Of a DNA stretch of 64,000 nucleotides, positions 42,037 to 50,672 are shown one piece after another (within the stretch, counting starts at the first letter, position 1; the number at the start of each line of letters is the position of its first letter). Made by a program: the position numbers and the translations under genes. The notes under the pieces were generated by a model that saw nothing but the letters and a program-made list of their open reading frames with translations, searched no databases and was not told the DNA's origin. Location: the NCBI RefSeq assembly GCF_014695395.1, contig NZ_JACJOF010000011.1, forward strand, positions 1-64,000, given 5' to 3'. Origin of the DNA: Nodosilinea sp. FACHB-131. Lineage in GTDB: Bacteria; Cyanobacteriota; Cyanobacteriia; Phormidesmidales; Phormidesmidaceae.

Positions 42037-42924
42037 TCAGCCTGCACTGGCGACCTGCTCCAGATTACCTACGTTGACCAGCGCGAGTTCTTTGCAGGTG
42101 CGCTTGGTCAACCCGGTGAGCACGTTCCCCGGCCCCACTTCGACTACTGTGTCAATGCCTAGTTCTGGCAACGCCAAAGTAATCTCGCGCCAGCGCACAG
42201 AGCCTGTCATCTGCTGGATTAGCCGCTGCTTCAACACCGAGCCGTCAGTGGAGGGGGTAGGGTCTACGTTGGAGAGCACCGGCACTTGAGCAGTGGCAAA
42301 GGGGATTGGTTCTAAAACTTCCTGAAATGTTGCGGCGGCATCAGCCATCAGCGGCGAGTGGAAAGCTCCGCTAACATTGAGCTTCACGGCTCGCTTGGCC
42401 TTCACACCTTCCATCACGGTGGTGACGGCCTCCGGCGTGCCTGAGATCACTACCTGACCAGGGTTATTGTCATTGGCGAGCACCACGCCTGGGGTGGCCT
42501 CAATCTTGGCGGCTAGCTCATCAGCGTCGAAGCCCAGCAGGGCGGCCATCATGCCGTCAGAGGCTTGGGCCATTAACTCGGCACGACATTGCACTAGGGT
42601 CAGCCCGGTGGCAAAGTCAAAGACTTCAGCGGCGTAGAGGGCAACGTATTCTCCCAGGCTGTGACCGGCCACGACCGCTGGCTGATGGCCCTGCTCCTTG
42701 AGCAAATCAACCAGAATGCTTTCGATGACGTATAGACAAGGCTGGGTATAGAGAGTGTTCGAAACCTTATCGTCAGCGTCTTGAACCACATCGAGCACCG
42801 CCCAGCCCAGGACAGCCTCAGCTTCGGCAAAGCGCGCTTGGGCTAGGGCCACGGTGGCCAGGTCTGTCCCCATGCCGATCGCCTGGGAACCCTGCCCAGG
42901 AAATACCCATGCTGCGTTTGTCAT
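42037..42924 (-). CDS. fabD: Malonyl CoA-ACP transacylase
   Basis: About 295 residues from ATG 42924 (MTNAAWVFPGQGSQ); a longer frame upstream has Gly/Arg-rich sequence unlike FabD. The active-site Ser is in VAGHSLGEYVALYAA, and GQGSQAIGMG and VSGAFHSPLM (second catalytic His) are intact. It loads malonyl groups on ACP for fatty acid synthesis. Located between fabH and plsC. Confidence 0.96.
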   Translation of the reverse strand: MTNAAWVFPGQGSQAIGMGTDLATVALAQARFAEAEAVLGWAVLDVVQDADDKVSNTLYTQPCLYVIESILVDLLKEQGHQPAVVAGHSLGEYVALYAAEVFDFATGLTLVQCRAELMAQASDGMMAALLGFDADELAAKIEATPGVVLANDNNPGQVVISGTPEAVTTVMEGVKAKRAVKLNVSGAFHSPLMADAAATFQEVLEPIPFATAQVPVLSNVDPTPSTDGSVLKQRLIQQMTGSVRWREITLALPELGIDTVVEVGPGNVLTGLTKRTCKELALVNVGNLEQVASAG

Positions 42925-43144
42925 ACCTCTACCTTCCCGACTTGCGTGGCGATCGCGGCCAGCCCCAATACCTGCTTTGCCCCATCCCATCATCAGGAAC
43001 GGCTTGCAAAGCCATCAGCGCTGCCAGAACTACACAAGATACTGTCTCACAAAATGCTCACTGAAACCGCCGTGGGAAGGAGAGCGAGAGTGAGGGGAAA
43101 CCCAAGTCGACTATCTACTTGGCAACAGCAACTGGCCCGATTGT

Positions 43145-44140
43145 CTAGCCCCACTGAATGATGGCCGAGCCCCAGGTCAGCCCCGCCCCAAAACCAGCGG
43201 TAGCAATCACATCTTCAGCTTTTATTTTCCCGGCCCGCACGGCTTCGTCGAGGGCAATAGGGATAGAGGCGGCGGAGGTGTTGCCGTGATGAGCCATGTT
43301 GCTAACCACGCGCTCAGCGGGCACGTCTAGGCGATCGGCCACGGCGTCGAGAATGCGCTGGTTGGCCTGGTGGAGCACCAGCCAATTGATATCGGCGGTG
43401 GTGAGGTTGGCGCGGAAGAGAGCTTTTTCGATCACTTCGGGGACGCGGTTGACGGCGAACTTATAGACTTCGCGTCCATTCATGGTGATGGGGGCGAAGG
43501 TGCCTTTCTGAACGGTGATGTCTCCAACCAGAACATCGGATTCAGGTTGGTAAGCCAGGTTCAGGCAGTGATTTAAGGAGCCATCACTGCACAGCTCAAA
43601 GCCAAGCAGGCGATCGCGCTCAGCCGCCCGCAGCACCACGGCCCCAGCCCCGTCGCCAAACAGCACGCAGGTGGTGCGATCGTCCCAGTCTGTCCAGCGA
43701 GAGAGCACGTCGGCCCCAATCACCACCACGTTCTTAAACACCCCGGTGCGAATGTATTGGGCGGCCGTCACCAGGGCAAACACAAACCCAGAGCAAGCGG
43801 CGGTGAGGTCAAAAGCCACGGCGCGAGTTGCCCCCAGCGCCCTCTGCACCTGACAGGCCGTCCCAAATAGATCGTCGGGGGTAGAGGTAGCCAGCACAAT
43901 TAAATCGACCTCTTCGGCGCTCACTGCGGCCATGGCTAAGGCATTGCGGGCGGCCTCCGCAGCCAGAGACGCAAGTGAGTCCTGAGGAGCTGCTACATGG
44001 CGCTGACGAATGCCGGTGCGAGTCGCAATCCAGTCATCGGAGGTGTCAACGCGCTGGCTTAGATCGTCGTTGGTGAGTTGTACGGTTAGGCAGGCTGAAC
44101 CACTGCCCACCAGTGACACACCGGGCATGAACTGTTCCAC
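43145..44140 (-). CDS. fabH: 3-oxoacyl-ACP synthase III
   Basis: FabH, 331 residues, starts fatty acid chains by condensing acetyl-CoA with malonyl-ACP. The Cys-His-Asn triad is visible in [26 protein letters not shown] and [23 protein letters not shown] near the start binds CoA. The start codon lies three bases after the plsX stop, so the two genes are coupled. Confidence 0.96.
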   Translation of the reverse strand: MEQFMPGVSLVGSGSACLTVQLTNDDLSQRVDTSDDWIATRTGIRQRHVAAPQDSLASLAAEAARNALAMAAVSAEEVDLIVLATSTPDDLFGTACQVQRALGATRAVAFDLTAACSGFVFALVTAAQYIRTGVFKNVVVIGADVLSRWTDWDDRTTCVLFGDGAGAVVLRAAERDRLLGFELCSDGSLNHCLNLAYQPESDVLVGDITVQKGTFAPITMNGREVYKFAVNRVPEVIEKALFRANLTTADINWLVLHQANQRILDAVADRLDVPAERVVSNMAHHGNTSAASIPIALDEAVRAGKIKAEDVIATAGFGAGLTWGSAIIQWG

Positions 44141-44143
44141 GGG

Positions 44144-45178
44144 TTATTCTCCGTCTGCTGCGGGGATGGCCACCCGCTGGTACTGGGCCTGAATCCGGTC
44201 TTGAACGCGGTTGTCGACCGCCTCTTTGGCCAGCCGAATAGCGTTAAACACCGAGGGTGCCTGGGAGCTGCCGTGGCTGATCACCGTCACCCCAGCTACA
44301 CCCAGTAATAGGCCGCCACCATGCTCGGCGTGGTCGACCCGCTGCTTAATGCGGCGCAGGTTGGGCTTAAGAATAGACGCTCCAATCTTGCCGCGAACGC
44401 CCTGAGGCAGCTCTTCTCGCAAAATTTGCAGTACCGATTCACCCACTGCCTCGGCAAACTTGAGCAGCACGTTGCCCACGAAACCATCGCAGACCACCAC
44501 ATCAAACTGGCCCGAGAGAATATCGCGCCCCTCAGCATTCCCCGCAAAGGGAATGTTGGGGTTTTCTTCAAACAGTTGGTGAGCCTTTAAGGCCAAGTCG
44601 TTGCCTTTGCAGGGCTCTTCGCCAATGTTGATTAGCCCTACACGGGGGTTGTCGACTCCCAGCACATAGCGGGAATAGATGGTGCCCATGATGGCGAACT
44701 GTTCTAGATACTTGGGGCGGCAGTCGACGTTGGCCCCCACGTCTAAAATCAGCACCGATTTGTTGGCAACTACAGTGGGAAATACGGCTCCGATCGCCGG
44801 TCGATCAATGCCCTTCAGCCGCCCCAACCGCAGCAGGGCGGCAGCCATCGCTGCCCCGGAGTGCCCCGCCGATACGACCGCATCGGCCTCGTTACGCTTG
44901 ACCAAATCCATGGCCACGTTGATCGAGGCTTGGGGCTTTTTGCGCAGGGCGCTCAGCGGCTCTTCGTGCATTTCGATGCTGCCCTCGGCGGGCACTAGCT
45001 CAATGCCCACCAGATGCTCCGGACTGGCGGTAGATGCTTTGATCTGCTCGATATCGCCGACCAGGGCGACATCGACATCTAGCTCAGCCTTGGCGCGAAT
45101 GGCACCTGCAACGATTTCGCCTGGGGCAAAATCTCCCCCCATGGCATCAATAGCAATGCGTGCCCGGTTAAAACCCAT
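44144..45178 (-). CDS. plsX: Phosphate acyltransferase PlsX
   Basis: PlsX, 344 residues, converts acyl-ACP to acyl phosphate for phospholipid synthesis. IAIDAMGGDFAPGEIVAGA at the start, VSAGHSGAAMAAALLRLGRLKGIDRPA, LDVGANVDCRPKYLEQFAIMG-type and VVCDGFVGNVLLKF are family hallmarks. First gene of the four-gene lipid operon, 52 bases after the rpaB stop... in genome order it lies downstream of rpaB on the same strand, with about 50 bases between. Confidence 0.95.
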   Translation of the reverse strand: MGFNRARIAIDAMGGDFAPGEIVAGAIRAKAELDVDVALVGDIEQIKASTASPEHLVGIELVPAEGSIEMHEEPLSALRKKPQASINVAMDLVKRNEADAVVSAGHSGAAMAAALLRLGRLKGIDRPAIGAVFPTVVANKSVLILDVGANVDCRPKYLEQFAIMGTIYSRYVLGVDNPRVGLINIGEEPCKGNDLALKAHQLFEENPNIPFAGNAEGRDILSGQFDVVVCDGFVGNVLLKFAEAVGESVLQILREELPQGVRGKIGASILKPNLRRIKQRVDHAEHGGGLLLGVAGVTVISHGSSQAPSVFNAIRLAKEAVDNRVQDRIQAQYQRVAIPAADGE

Positions 45179-45229
45179 CTGCTAAATCTGTTAAAAACCT
45201 GAGGAAATTCTAGCAGACTACCCTACCGA

Positions 45230-45967
45230 CTATTCTTCGCCGGGCTCCACTATGCGCTGAAACAGGTAGCCGGTACCTCGAGCGGTGAGAATCAGCTCTG
45301 GGTTGCTAGGGTCGTCTTCGAGCTTAGCCCGCAGGCGAGAAATATGCACATCGACCACGCGGGTATCGACGTGGCGCTCGGGGGTGTAGCCCCACACTTC
45401 CTGCAAAATTTCGGAGCGCGAGAAGGGCTCCCCGGAGCGGCTGACCAGCAGCTCTAGCAGGCTAAACTCCATGCCGGTCAGGCGAATGCGCTCGTCGCCC
45501 TTGTACACCTGGCGCTTGTTGGTGTCGATGCGAATGGTGTTGACAGAGATGACGCCGGAGCTAGGAATGCCGGTCATGCCGGTTTTGTCGACCCGGCGCA
45601 GTACGGAGCGAATGCGGGCCTCTAGCTCTTTGGGCGAGAAGGGTTTGACGACGTAATCGTCGGCCCCGAGTTCTAAACCGGTGATGCGATCGGCCACATC
45701 CCCCAGGGCAGTGAGCATAATAATAGGAATATCAGACTCTTTGCGGAGCTCTTGGCAGACGCCGTAGCCGTCGAGCTTAGGCATCATCACATCGAGCACA
45801 ACCAGGTCAGGAGCGGCGTTGCGAAAGGTTTCTAGGGCCTCTTCGCCATCGGCGGCGGTGACGACGTCATAGCCGATCATCGATAGGCGGGTCTCAAGAA
45901 TTCGCCGAATGCTGGCCTCATCGTCGACCACTAGAATTTTTTCTTTGTTGTTTTCCAAGGCTTTCAA
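45230..45967 (-). CDS. rpaB: OmpR-type response regulator RpaB (Ycf27)
   Basis: A 245-residue response regulator almost certainly RpaB. The receiver has phospho-acceptor Asp in DLVVLDVMMPKLDGYG and the Lys in DDYVVKPFSPKELEAR; the winged-helix domain has RLTGMEFSLLELLVSRSGEPFSRSEIL, WGYTPERHVDTRVVDVHISRLRAKLE and TARGTGYLFQR. RpaB controls high-light and photosystem genes and partners the kinase NblS/Hik33, which is not in this window. A divergent 284-base gap with an inverted repeat separates it from radA. Confidence 0.95.
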   Translation of the reverse strand: MKALENNKEKILVVDDEASIRRILETRLSMIGYDVVTAADGEEALETFRNAAPDLVVLDVMMPKLDGYGVCQELRKESDIPIIMLTALGDVADRITGLELGADDYVVKPFSPKELEARIRSVLRRVDKTGMTGIPSSGVISVNTIRIDTNKRQVYKGDERIRLTGMEFSLLELLVSRSGEPFSRSEILQEVWGYTPERHVDTRVVDVHISRLRAKLEDDPSNPELILTARGTGYLFQRIVEPGEE

Positions 45968-46003
45968 GGCTCCCTACATAACGTCATATTCTATAAACAA
46001 TCG

Positions 46004-46116
46004 CAACGTTTAATGATTAACTTTTGAAAGCTAATTAGTTGATTGAGCTAAACAACCGTGGCTACGGGCAAAGCAATGCCCTCAAACGTTGCCAAAGCAG
46101 AACCTACAACGTTTGA
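46004..46116. promoter_or_regulatory. Inverted repeat and repeated CAACGTTT motif between rpaB and radA
   Basis: TCAAACGTTG (46082-46091) and CAACGTTTGA (46107-46116) are perfect ten-base arms around 15 bases. A third CAACGTTT lies at 46004, followed by AATGATT as the right arm is followed by GATTATT. The site lies in the divergent rpaB-radA gap, so a regulator binding here could act on both genes. Confidence 0.5.
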
Positions 46117-46251
46117 TTATTCTATGTGTATTGATTCATGCCGCATGCGTGGAACATCTGTGCTTCAGGCTTTTTTAAGGTTTATTGCGCAGTAGCGGTC
46201 GTGTTTTAGAGCCAAGTATCGCCCTGGATAATCGGCAGGGCAGGGGTAGTT

Positions 46252-47772
46252 ATGGCTAAATCTCGTTCAATTTTTGTCTGCAACGAATGCGGAGCTGAGT
46301 CGCCCCAGTACTTTGGCCGCTGCCCCGTGTGCAACAGCTGGAATGCTTTGGTAGAGCAGGCTCAGCCCGCTAAGGAGACGACCGCTCGGGCCTCTGCTCT
46401 GGGGCGTAGCCGGGGTGGGCCGACGACGGCTAAGGTCAGCCAGCCGCGCTTGGCCATGACCCTAAATCAAATTCAAGACCATCCCCAGGCGCGACTGCCT
46501 TCGGGCTATGGGGAACTCGACCGAGTGCTGGGCGGCGGCATTGTACCGGGGTCACTGGTGCTGCTGGGGGGTGATCCCGGCATTGGCAAATCTACCCTGC
46601 TGCTCCAGGTGGCGAATCAGCTAGCGTCACGGCAGCGGGTGCTGTACGTGTGTGCAGAGGAGTCGGGACAGCAGGTGAAGCTGCGGTGGCAGCGGCTGGG
46701 GCCGGTGGGGAAGGTGGAGGGTAATGGGGGTGATGGGGTAGGGAGTAGGGGAGGCAAGGGAAGAAAGAAGAGGGAAGAAAAAGAAGAGGCGGAGTTTGAG
46801 GAGTTTGAGTCTGCTGGGGTGGAGGCGGTGGATTCGCAGTTGTTTTTGCTGCCGGAGATTGACTTAGAGACGATTCTGATGGAGCTGGAGTCGCTGAAAC
46901 CGACGGTGGCGATTATCGACAGTATTCAGGCGTTGTACTATGCGGCGCTGACCTCGGCCCCTGGTTCGGTGTCGCAGGTGCGGGAATGCACGTCGGCGCT
47001 AATGCAGTTGGCGAAGCGAGCGAATATTTCACTGTTTATCGTGGGTCACGTGACCAAGGAGGGGGCGATCGCCGGTCCCAAAGTGCTGGAGCACCTAGTC
47101 GATACGGTGCTGTACTTTGAGGGCGATCGCTTCGCCAGCCACCGACTGCTGCGATCGGTGAAAAATCGGTTTGGGGCCACCCACGAGCTGGGTGTGTTTG
47201 AAATGGTCGATCGCGGCCTGGCGGAGATCAGCAACCCCTCGGCGCTATTTTTGGGCAATCGCGATGAGCAGGTGCCAGGCATCGCCACCATCGTCGCCTG
47301 CGAGGGCACTCGGCCCTTGGTGGTGGAGCTGCAGTCACTGGTCAGCCCCACCAGCTATAGCTCACCCCGGCGGTCGACTACAGGGGTCGAGTACAACCGG
47401 CTGCTGCAAATCTTGGCGGTGCTAGAGAAGCGGGTGGGCATTCCCCTATCTAAGCTGGATGCCTACGTGGCATCGTCTGGCGGGCTGGCGGTGGGGGAAC
47501 CGGCGGCGGATCTCGGCATCGCGATCTCGGTGGTGGCCAGCTTTCGCGATCGCCTCGTCGATCCAGAACTCGTGCTGATTGGCGAAGTGGGCCTAGGTGG
47601 TCAGGTGCGACCGATTTCGCAGCTAGAGCTGCGGCTGAAGGAGGCGGCGAAGCTGGGCTTTAAGCGGGCGATTGTGCCCAAGGGGCAGTTGGTAAAAGTA
47701 GACGGGCTGGAGATTGTGGAGGTGTCGCGGGTGGTGGATGCGATCGCCCACGCGCTGAAGGGAAGTGGGTGA
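46252..47772 (+). CDS. radA: DNA repair protein RadA with in-frame low-complexity insertion
   Basis: RadA, a RecA-like helicase that extends recombination D-loops. The zinc finger CNECGAESPQYFGRCPVCNSWN, Walker A LGGDPGIGKSTLLLQ, the RadA-specific KNRFGATHELGVF and the Lon-like C-terminal domain (GGLAVGEPAADLGIA) are intact. Total length 506 exceeds the usual 450-460 residues. The extra piece is residues about 153-186: between LRWQRLGPVG and VEAVDSQLFLLPE lies a Gly/Lys/Glu-rich segment encoded by a purine-rich tract like the intergenic repeats. The position is a surface region after the Walker A helix, so the enzyme may tolerate it. Confidence 0.95.
   Translation: MAKSRSIFVCNECGAESPQYFGRCPVCNSWNALVEQAQPAKETTARASALGRSRGGPTTAKVSQPRLAMTLNQIQDHPQARLPSGYGELDRVLGGGIVPGSLVLLGGDPGIGKSTLLLQVANQLASRQRVLYVCAEESGQQVKLRWQRLGPVGKVEGNGGDGVGSRGGKGRKKREEKEEAEFEEFESAGVEAVDSQLFLLPEIDLETILMELESLKPTVAIIDSIQALYYAALTSAPGSVSQVRECTSALMQLAKRANISLFIVGHVTKEGAIAGPKVLEHLVDTVLYFEGDRFASHRLLRSVKNRFGATHELGVFEMVDRGLAEISNPSALFLGNRDEQVPGIATIVACEGTRPLVVELQSLVSPTSYSSPRRSTTGVEYNRLLQILAVLEKRVGIPLSKLDAYVASSGGLAVGEPAADLGIAISVVASFRDRLVDPELVLIGEVGLGGQVRPISQLELRLKEAAKLGFKRAIVPKGQLVKVDGLEIVEVSRVVDAIAHALKGSG
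46705..46809 (+). repeat. Purine-rich low-complexity repeat inside radA
   Basis: About 100 bases of nearly pure G/A on the plus strand (GGTGGAGGGTAATGGGGGTG, later GGAAGAAAGAAGAGGGAAGA) interrupt the radA coding sequence without breaking the frame. The same kind of sequence is found after radA at 47765 and after panC/cmk at 19261. Confidence 0.75.
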
Positions 47773-47826
47773 GGTGAATTTTAAGGTGAGGGAGATAGGG
47801 AAGATGGGGGAGACGGGGGAAAAAAA
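47765..47826 (+). repeat. Purine-rich low-complexity repeat after radA
   Basis: The radA stop codon is followed by GTGAGGTG ... GTGAGGGAGATAGGGAAGAT ... GGGGGAGACGGGGGAAAAAA. It resembles the tract inside radA about 1 kb upstream. No gene is involved. Confidence 0.75.
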
Positions 47827-47963
47827 TTTGTAAACTCTCCTCACCTCCCCGCATGCCACCGCCAGCCTGTAAGCATGCCTATCGAACTGTGGACGTGGTG
47901 AAGGTGCTGAGAAGACTAAAATAATGTAAAGAACCTTAAATACCGCCCCTGGAGGTGCGCGCT

Positions 47964-48233
47964 ATGACCCCTACCGTCGAAATCTACACTTGGAGAAGCT
48001 GCCCCTTCTGCATTCGCGCTAAGCGATTGCTTGACCAAAAAGGTATTGAATACACCGAATACGCCATTGACGGCGATGAGGCGGCCCGCAACAAAATGTC
48101 TGAGCGAGCTGACGGGCGGCGATCGCTCCCCCAGATTTTCATCAATGACCACCACGTGGGCGGTTGCGACGACCTCTTTGCCCTAGATGCCAAGGGCGGC
48201 GTAGAACCTCTCCTAAGTGGTTCCCCTGCTTAG
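47964..48233 (+). CDS. grxC: Glutaredoxin 3 (GrxC)
   Basis: An 89-residue dithiol glutaredoxin. VEIYTWRSCPFCIRAKRLLDQKG holds the active-site CPFC (CPYC in the classical form); RRSLPQIFINDHHVGGCDDLFAL supplies the cis-Pro loop and GG glutathione site. The ATG at 47964 follows GGAGG by eight bases; an in-frame GTG overlaps that ribosome-binding site and is rejected. It reduces protein and ribonucleotide reductase disulphides with glutathione in the cytoplasm. It is convergent with hpf, with a terminator between. Confidence 0.95.
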   Translation: MTPTVEIYTWRSCPFCIRAKRLLDQKGIEYTEYAIDGDEAARNKMSERADGRRSLPQIFINDHHVGGCDDLFALDAKGGVEPLLSGSPA

Positions 48234-48324
48234 CAACGCTGGCAGCAAAGAACCTGAGAATTATTCTGCGGAAAGACAGCCACCTGAGACGGCTCACTCA
48301 AAACCTTAAGGTTTATCCATTACG

Positions 48325-48360
48325 AAAGCCCCAGACTCCTATTTGGAATCTGGGGCTTCT
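48325..48360. terminator. Terminator between grxC and hpf
   Basis: AGCCCCAGA and TCTGGGGCT form a nine-base stem that extends imperfectly (CTCC/GGAA), with TTCT on the plus side and TTTCG on the minus side. It serves convergent grxC and hpf. Confidence 0.75.
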
Positions 48361-48384
48361 GGTTGGTGTGCAATTCACGCAGGG

Positions 48385-49032
48385 CTAGCTGTGAATAGTG
48401 GCTTCAGCGGCCTGCTGAGCTTTGTGCCCGTTCTGGTGGCCGTTTTGGTTAGGCTTGCGAGGTTGAATTAACCCGTAGCCACCGTGGTTCCGCTCGTAAA
48501 TCACGTTGATTTCTTCGGTTTCTGCGTTGAGGAACATGTAGAAATCGTGGTCGATGACCGCGAGCTGCTCCAAGGCATCTGTCACAGACATAGGAGACAT
48601 CGCGAAGTACTTAGTGCGAATTACCTCTTCAGGAAGCTGGGGCTCGCTGGTATTGAGCACGTGGGTGACATCGGTCAATGGCGCTTCGTTGAGGTAAGCC
48701 TCAGTCGTTTTACCCAAACTGCCCTGCATGCGGGTGTTGCGCTTTTCTTTGAACTTGCGCAGCTGGCGGCTAATTTTGTCGGCTACCAAGTCGATGCTGG
48801 CGTAGAGGTTCTCGCTGCTTTCTTCGGCTCTAACAACGGCTCCGTCTACGAATAGGGTAACTTCAGCGGCCTGATTGGCTCCAATTCTGGGGTTTTTGGC
48901 TACGGATAGGTGGACATCGACCTCGTTGGTGAGGTGTTTGAAGTGACTCACCGCCTTGAGGATTTTTTGCTCTACATGCTCCCGAATCGCGTCTGTGATC
49001 TCAATATTTCTGCCATGGATTACCAGCTTCAT
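48385..49032 (-). CDS. hpf: Long-form ribosome hibernation promoting factor (LrtA/HPF)
   Basis: A 215-residue long HPF, in cyanobacteria called LrtA (light-repressed transcript). The N-terminal YfiA/S30AE domain (1-100, MKLVIHGRNIEITDAIREHVEQK, then KDRKNP-like SVAKNPRIGA) binds the 30S decoding site. The C-terminal domain (about 140-195, KYFAMSPMSVTDALEQLAVIDHDFYMFLN) joins two ribosomes into inactive 100S dimers. The tail is Asn/Gln/His-rich. AGGAG lies eight bases before the ATG at 49032. It should be induced in darkness or starvation. Confidence 0.95.
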   Translation of the reverse strand: MKLVIHGRNIEITDAIREHVEQKILKAVSHFKHLTNEVDVHLSVAKNPRIGANQAAEVTLFVDGAVVRAEESSENLYASIDLVADKISRQLRKFKEKRNTRMQGSLGKTTEAYLNEAPLTDVTHVLNTSEPQLPEEVIRTKYFAMSPMSVTDALEQLAVIDHDFYMFLNAETEEINVIYERNHGGYGLIQPRKPNQNGHQNGHKAQQAAEATIHS

Positions 49033-49209
49033 AAAGCGGACTCCTTGATACGTCGGCTTGGTTTCACCCTAACACCTTGTATTCTGCACAACAGCGTCCG
49101 TTAGAATCCTTTGCATGGGTTGATAATTCTTGATTGCAAAACCCAGGAAAAATGGGCTATTCCCGCTGATTTACGCTTGACAGGAATGAATCAAAACCAC
49201 GGGGAAGCA

Positions 49210-49869
49210 ATGCCCCGTTGCGATATTTACGAGCTGGGGGTCATGCCTTTTGCCGCAGCTTGGACACTGCAAAAGACCCTGGTACAACGTCACCGCGAGC
49301 ATCCTCAACCCGATCGCCTGCTGCTTGTCGAGCATCCGGGTGTCTACACCTTGGGTCAGGGCTCAACCCTAGACTACCTCAAACTTTCGGCTGAGGAATT
49401 GCCCTATCCTCTGTTTCGCACTGAGCGGGGGGGCGAGGTCACTCACCACTGCCCCGGTCAGCTAGTGGGCTACCCCATTCTCAACCTGAAGCAGCACCAG
49501 CCCGATTTGCACTGGTATCTGCGCCAGCTTGAGGAAGTGCTGATTCAAACTTTGGCCCAGTTTGGGGTGAGCGCCGGGCGACAAGCCGGACTAACCGGCG
49601 TGTGGGTGGGCAACACCAAGCTGGCGGCGATCGGCATTAAGGTCAGCCGCTGGGTGACGATGCACGGCTTTGCGCTCAATGTCTGCCCTGATCTGTCCGG
49701 GTTTCAGGCGATCGTGCCCTGCGGCATTGCCGACAAATCGGTGGGCAGCCTGGCCCAGTTTTGCCCAGGCATTACGGTGGAGTCGGTGCGACCCGTCGTG
49801 GTCACTTGCTTTGCTCAGGTGTTTGGGGTTAAGCCCGTCATACAGAATGTCGCCCAACTGGGCCTTTGA
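49210..49869 (+). CDS. lipB: Lipoyl(octanoyl) transferase
   Basis: LipB moves octanoate from ACP to lipoyl domains, the first step of endogenous lipoic acid synthesis. The motifs [36 protein letters not shown], the Lys in [13 protein letters not shown] and the catalytic Cys in IVPCGIADK are all present. I chose ATG 49210 ([10 protein letters not shown]) because GGGGAAG precedes it; ATG 49186 and a TTG at 49111 are in frame. The last 32 bases overlap the 3' end of the convergent DciA-like gene. Confidence 0.93.
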   Translation: MPRCDIYELGVMPFAAAWTLQKTLVQRHREHPQPDRLLLVEHPGVYTLGQGSTLDYLKLSAEELPYPLFRTERGGEVTHHCPGQLVGYPILNLKQHQPDLHWYLRQLEEVLIQTLAQFGVSAGRQAGLTGVWVGNTKLAAIGIKVSRWVTMHGFALNVCPDLSGFQAIVPCGIADKSVGSLAQFCPGITVESVRPVVVTCFAQVFGVKPVIQNVAQLGL

Positions 49870-50428
49870 GCCCTTTGACGGCGCAAATGCTGCACCGTCC
49901 CCAGCGCTTGAGTTCCCCCGTGGGGCAGTGGCACTGACACTGGGGGCAGAGGGGCTGCTGGGCCGCCAGCTGTTGGGTCAGGTCGGCCCAACGCTCAAAG
50001 CTCTCTTCGGCTGTTTCTGGCCGCTGGGGCGATCGCGGGATCGCTCGGGGCTCATAGCTGGGATGCTGCCGCAGCCAATCAGGTAGTTCTAAGGCCGCCG
50101 CCGCCGTTTTGCCCGGCTGAGCCGATTTATTTCGCCGATACCAGTCGCCGCTCGAAAAGCGAATGTCGCTGAGGTTGAGATGGAGGCGATCGTTGAGCTT
50201 GGCTAGAATTCGCCGCCGCTCCAAGGTCAGGGTTTGGGCCCACATCGGGTTGACTACCGCCACGTGCAGCACGTCTTGATCGAGCCGCACGGGGGCGGCC
50301 TGGCGAGCTACCCCGTCGCCCACAACGGCAGCCCAGCTGTTGAGCACCTGGCGAAACTGGCCTCGACCACGCCAGCGAGGCTGCTGTTCAAACTGGTGAA
50401 TGACGTTGTTAATAGAGTCGAGGGGCAT
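49838..50428 (-). CDS. DciA-like (DUF721) protein with C-terminal zinc-ribbon
   Basis: About 196 residues from ATG 50428 ([16 protein letters not shown]). The N-terminal DUF721 domain (about 1-90: [45 protein letters not shown]) is that of DciA, a loader of the replicative helicase DnaB in bacteria lacking DnaC/DnaI. A basic linker follows, then a Cys-rich end (CPQCQCHC ... GRCSIC) that looks like a zinc ribbon; I do not know it from the classical DciA. Its 3' end overlaps lipB by 32 bases on the opposite strand. Confidence 0.8.
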   Translation of the reverse strand: MPLDSINNVIHQFEQQPRWRGRGQFRQVLNSWAAVVGDGVARQAAPVRLDQDVLHVAVVNPMWAQTLTLERRRILAKLNDRLHLNLSDIRFSSGDWYRRNKSAQPGKTAAAALELPDWLRQHPSYEPRAIPRSPQRPETAEESFERWADLTQQLAAQQPLCPQCQCHCPTGELKRWGRCSICAVKGLKGPVGRHSV

Positions 50429-50672
50429 GGGCGATCGCAGGTTGCGCTGTTGTTTAGGGGGAATGACCACCAAATTTCTATAGAGGAGAGCGCTGCCGAT
50501 CTCGTCACCTGCTCGCTCTACCCAGAATGGATTTAGCTTAGCCTGCCCGTGCCAAATGATGGCCGCTGCTGCATAGGAGGTTCGGCAATTTTAGGAAACA
50601 CAGATTACTCTAAATGAGGGCCTTTCGCTTTGGGGCCAGCTCTCAATCGTCGCAGAAATTCACTCCTGACCC

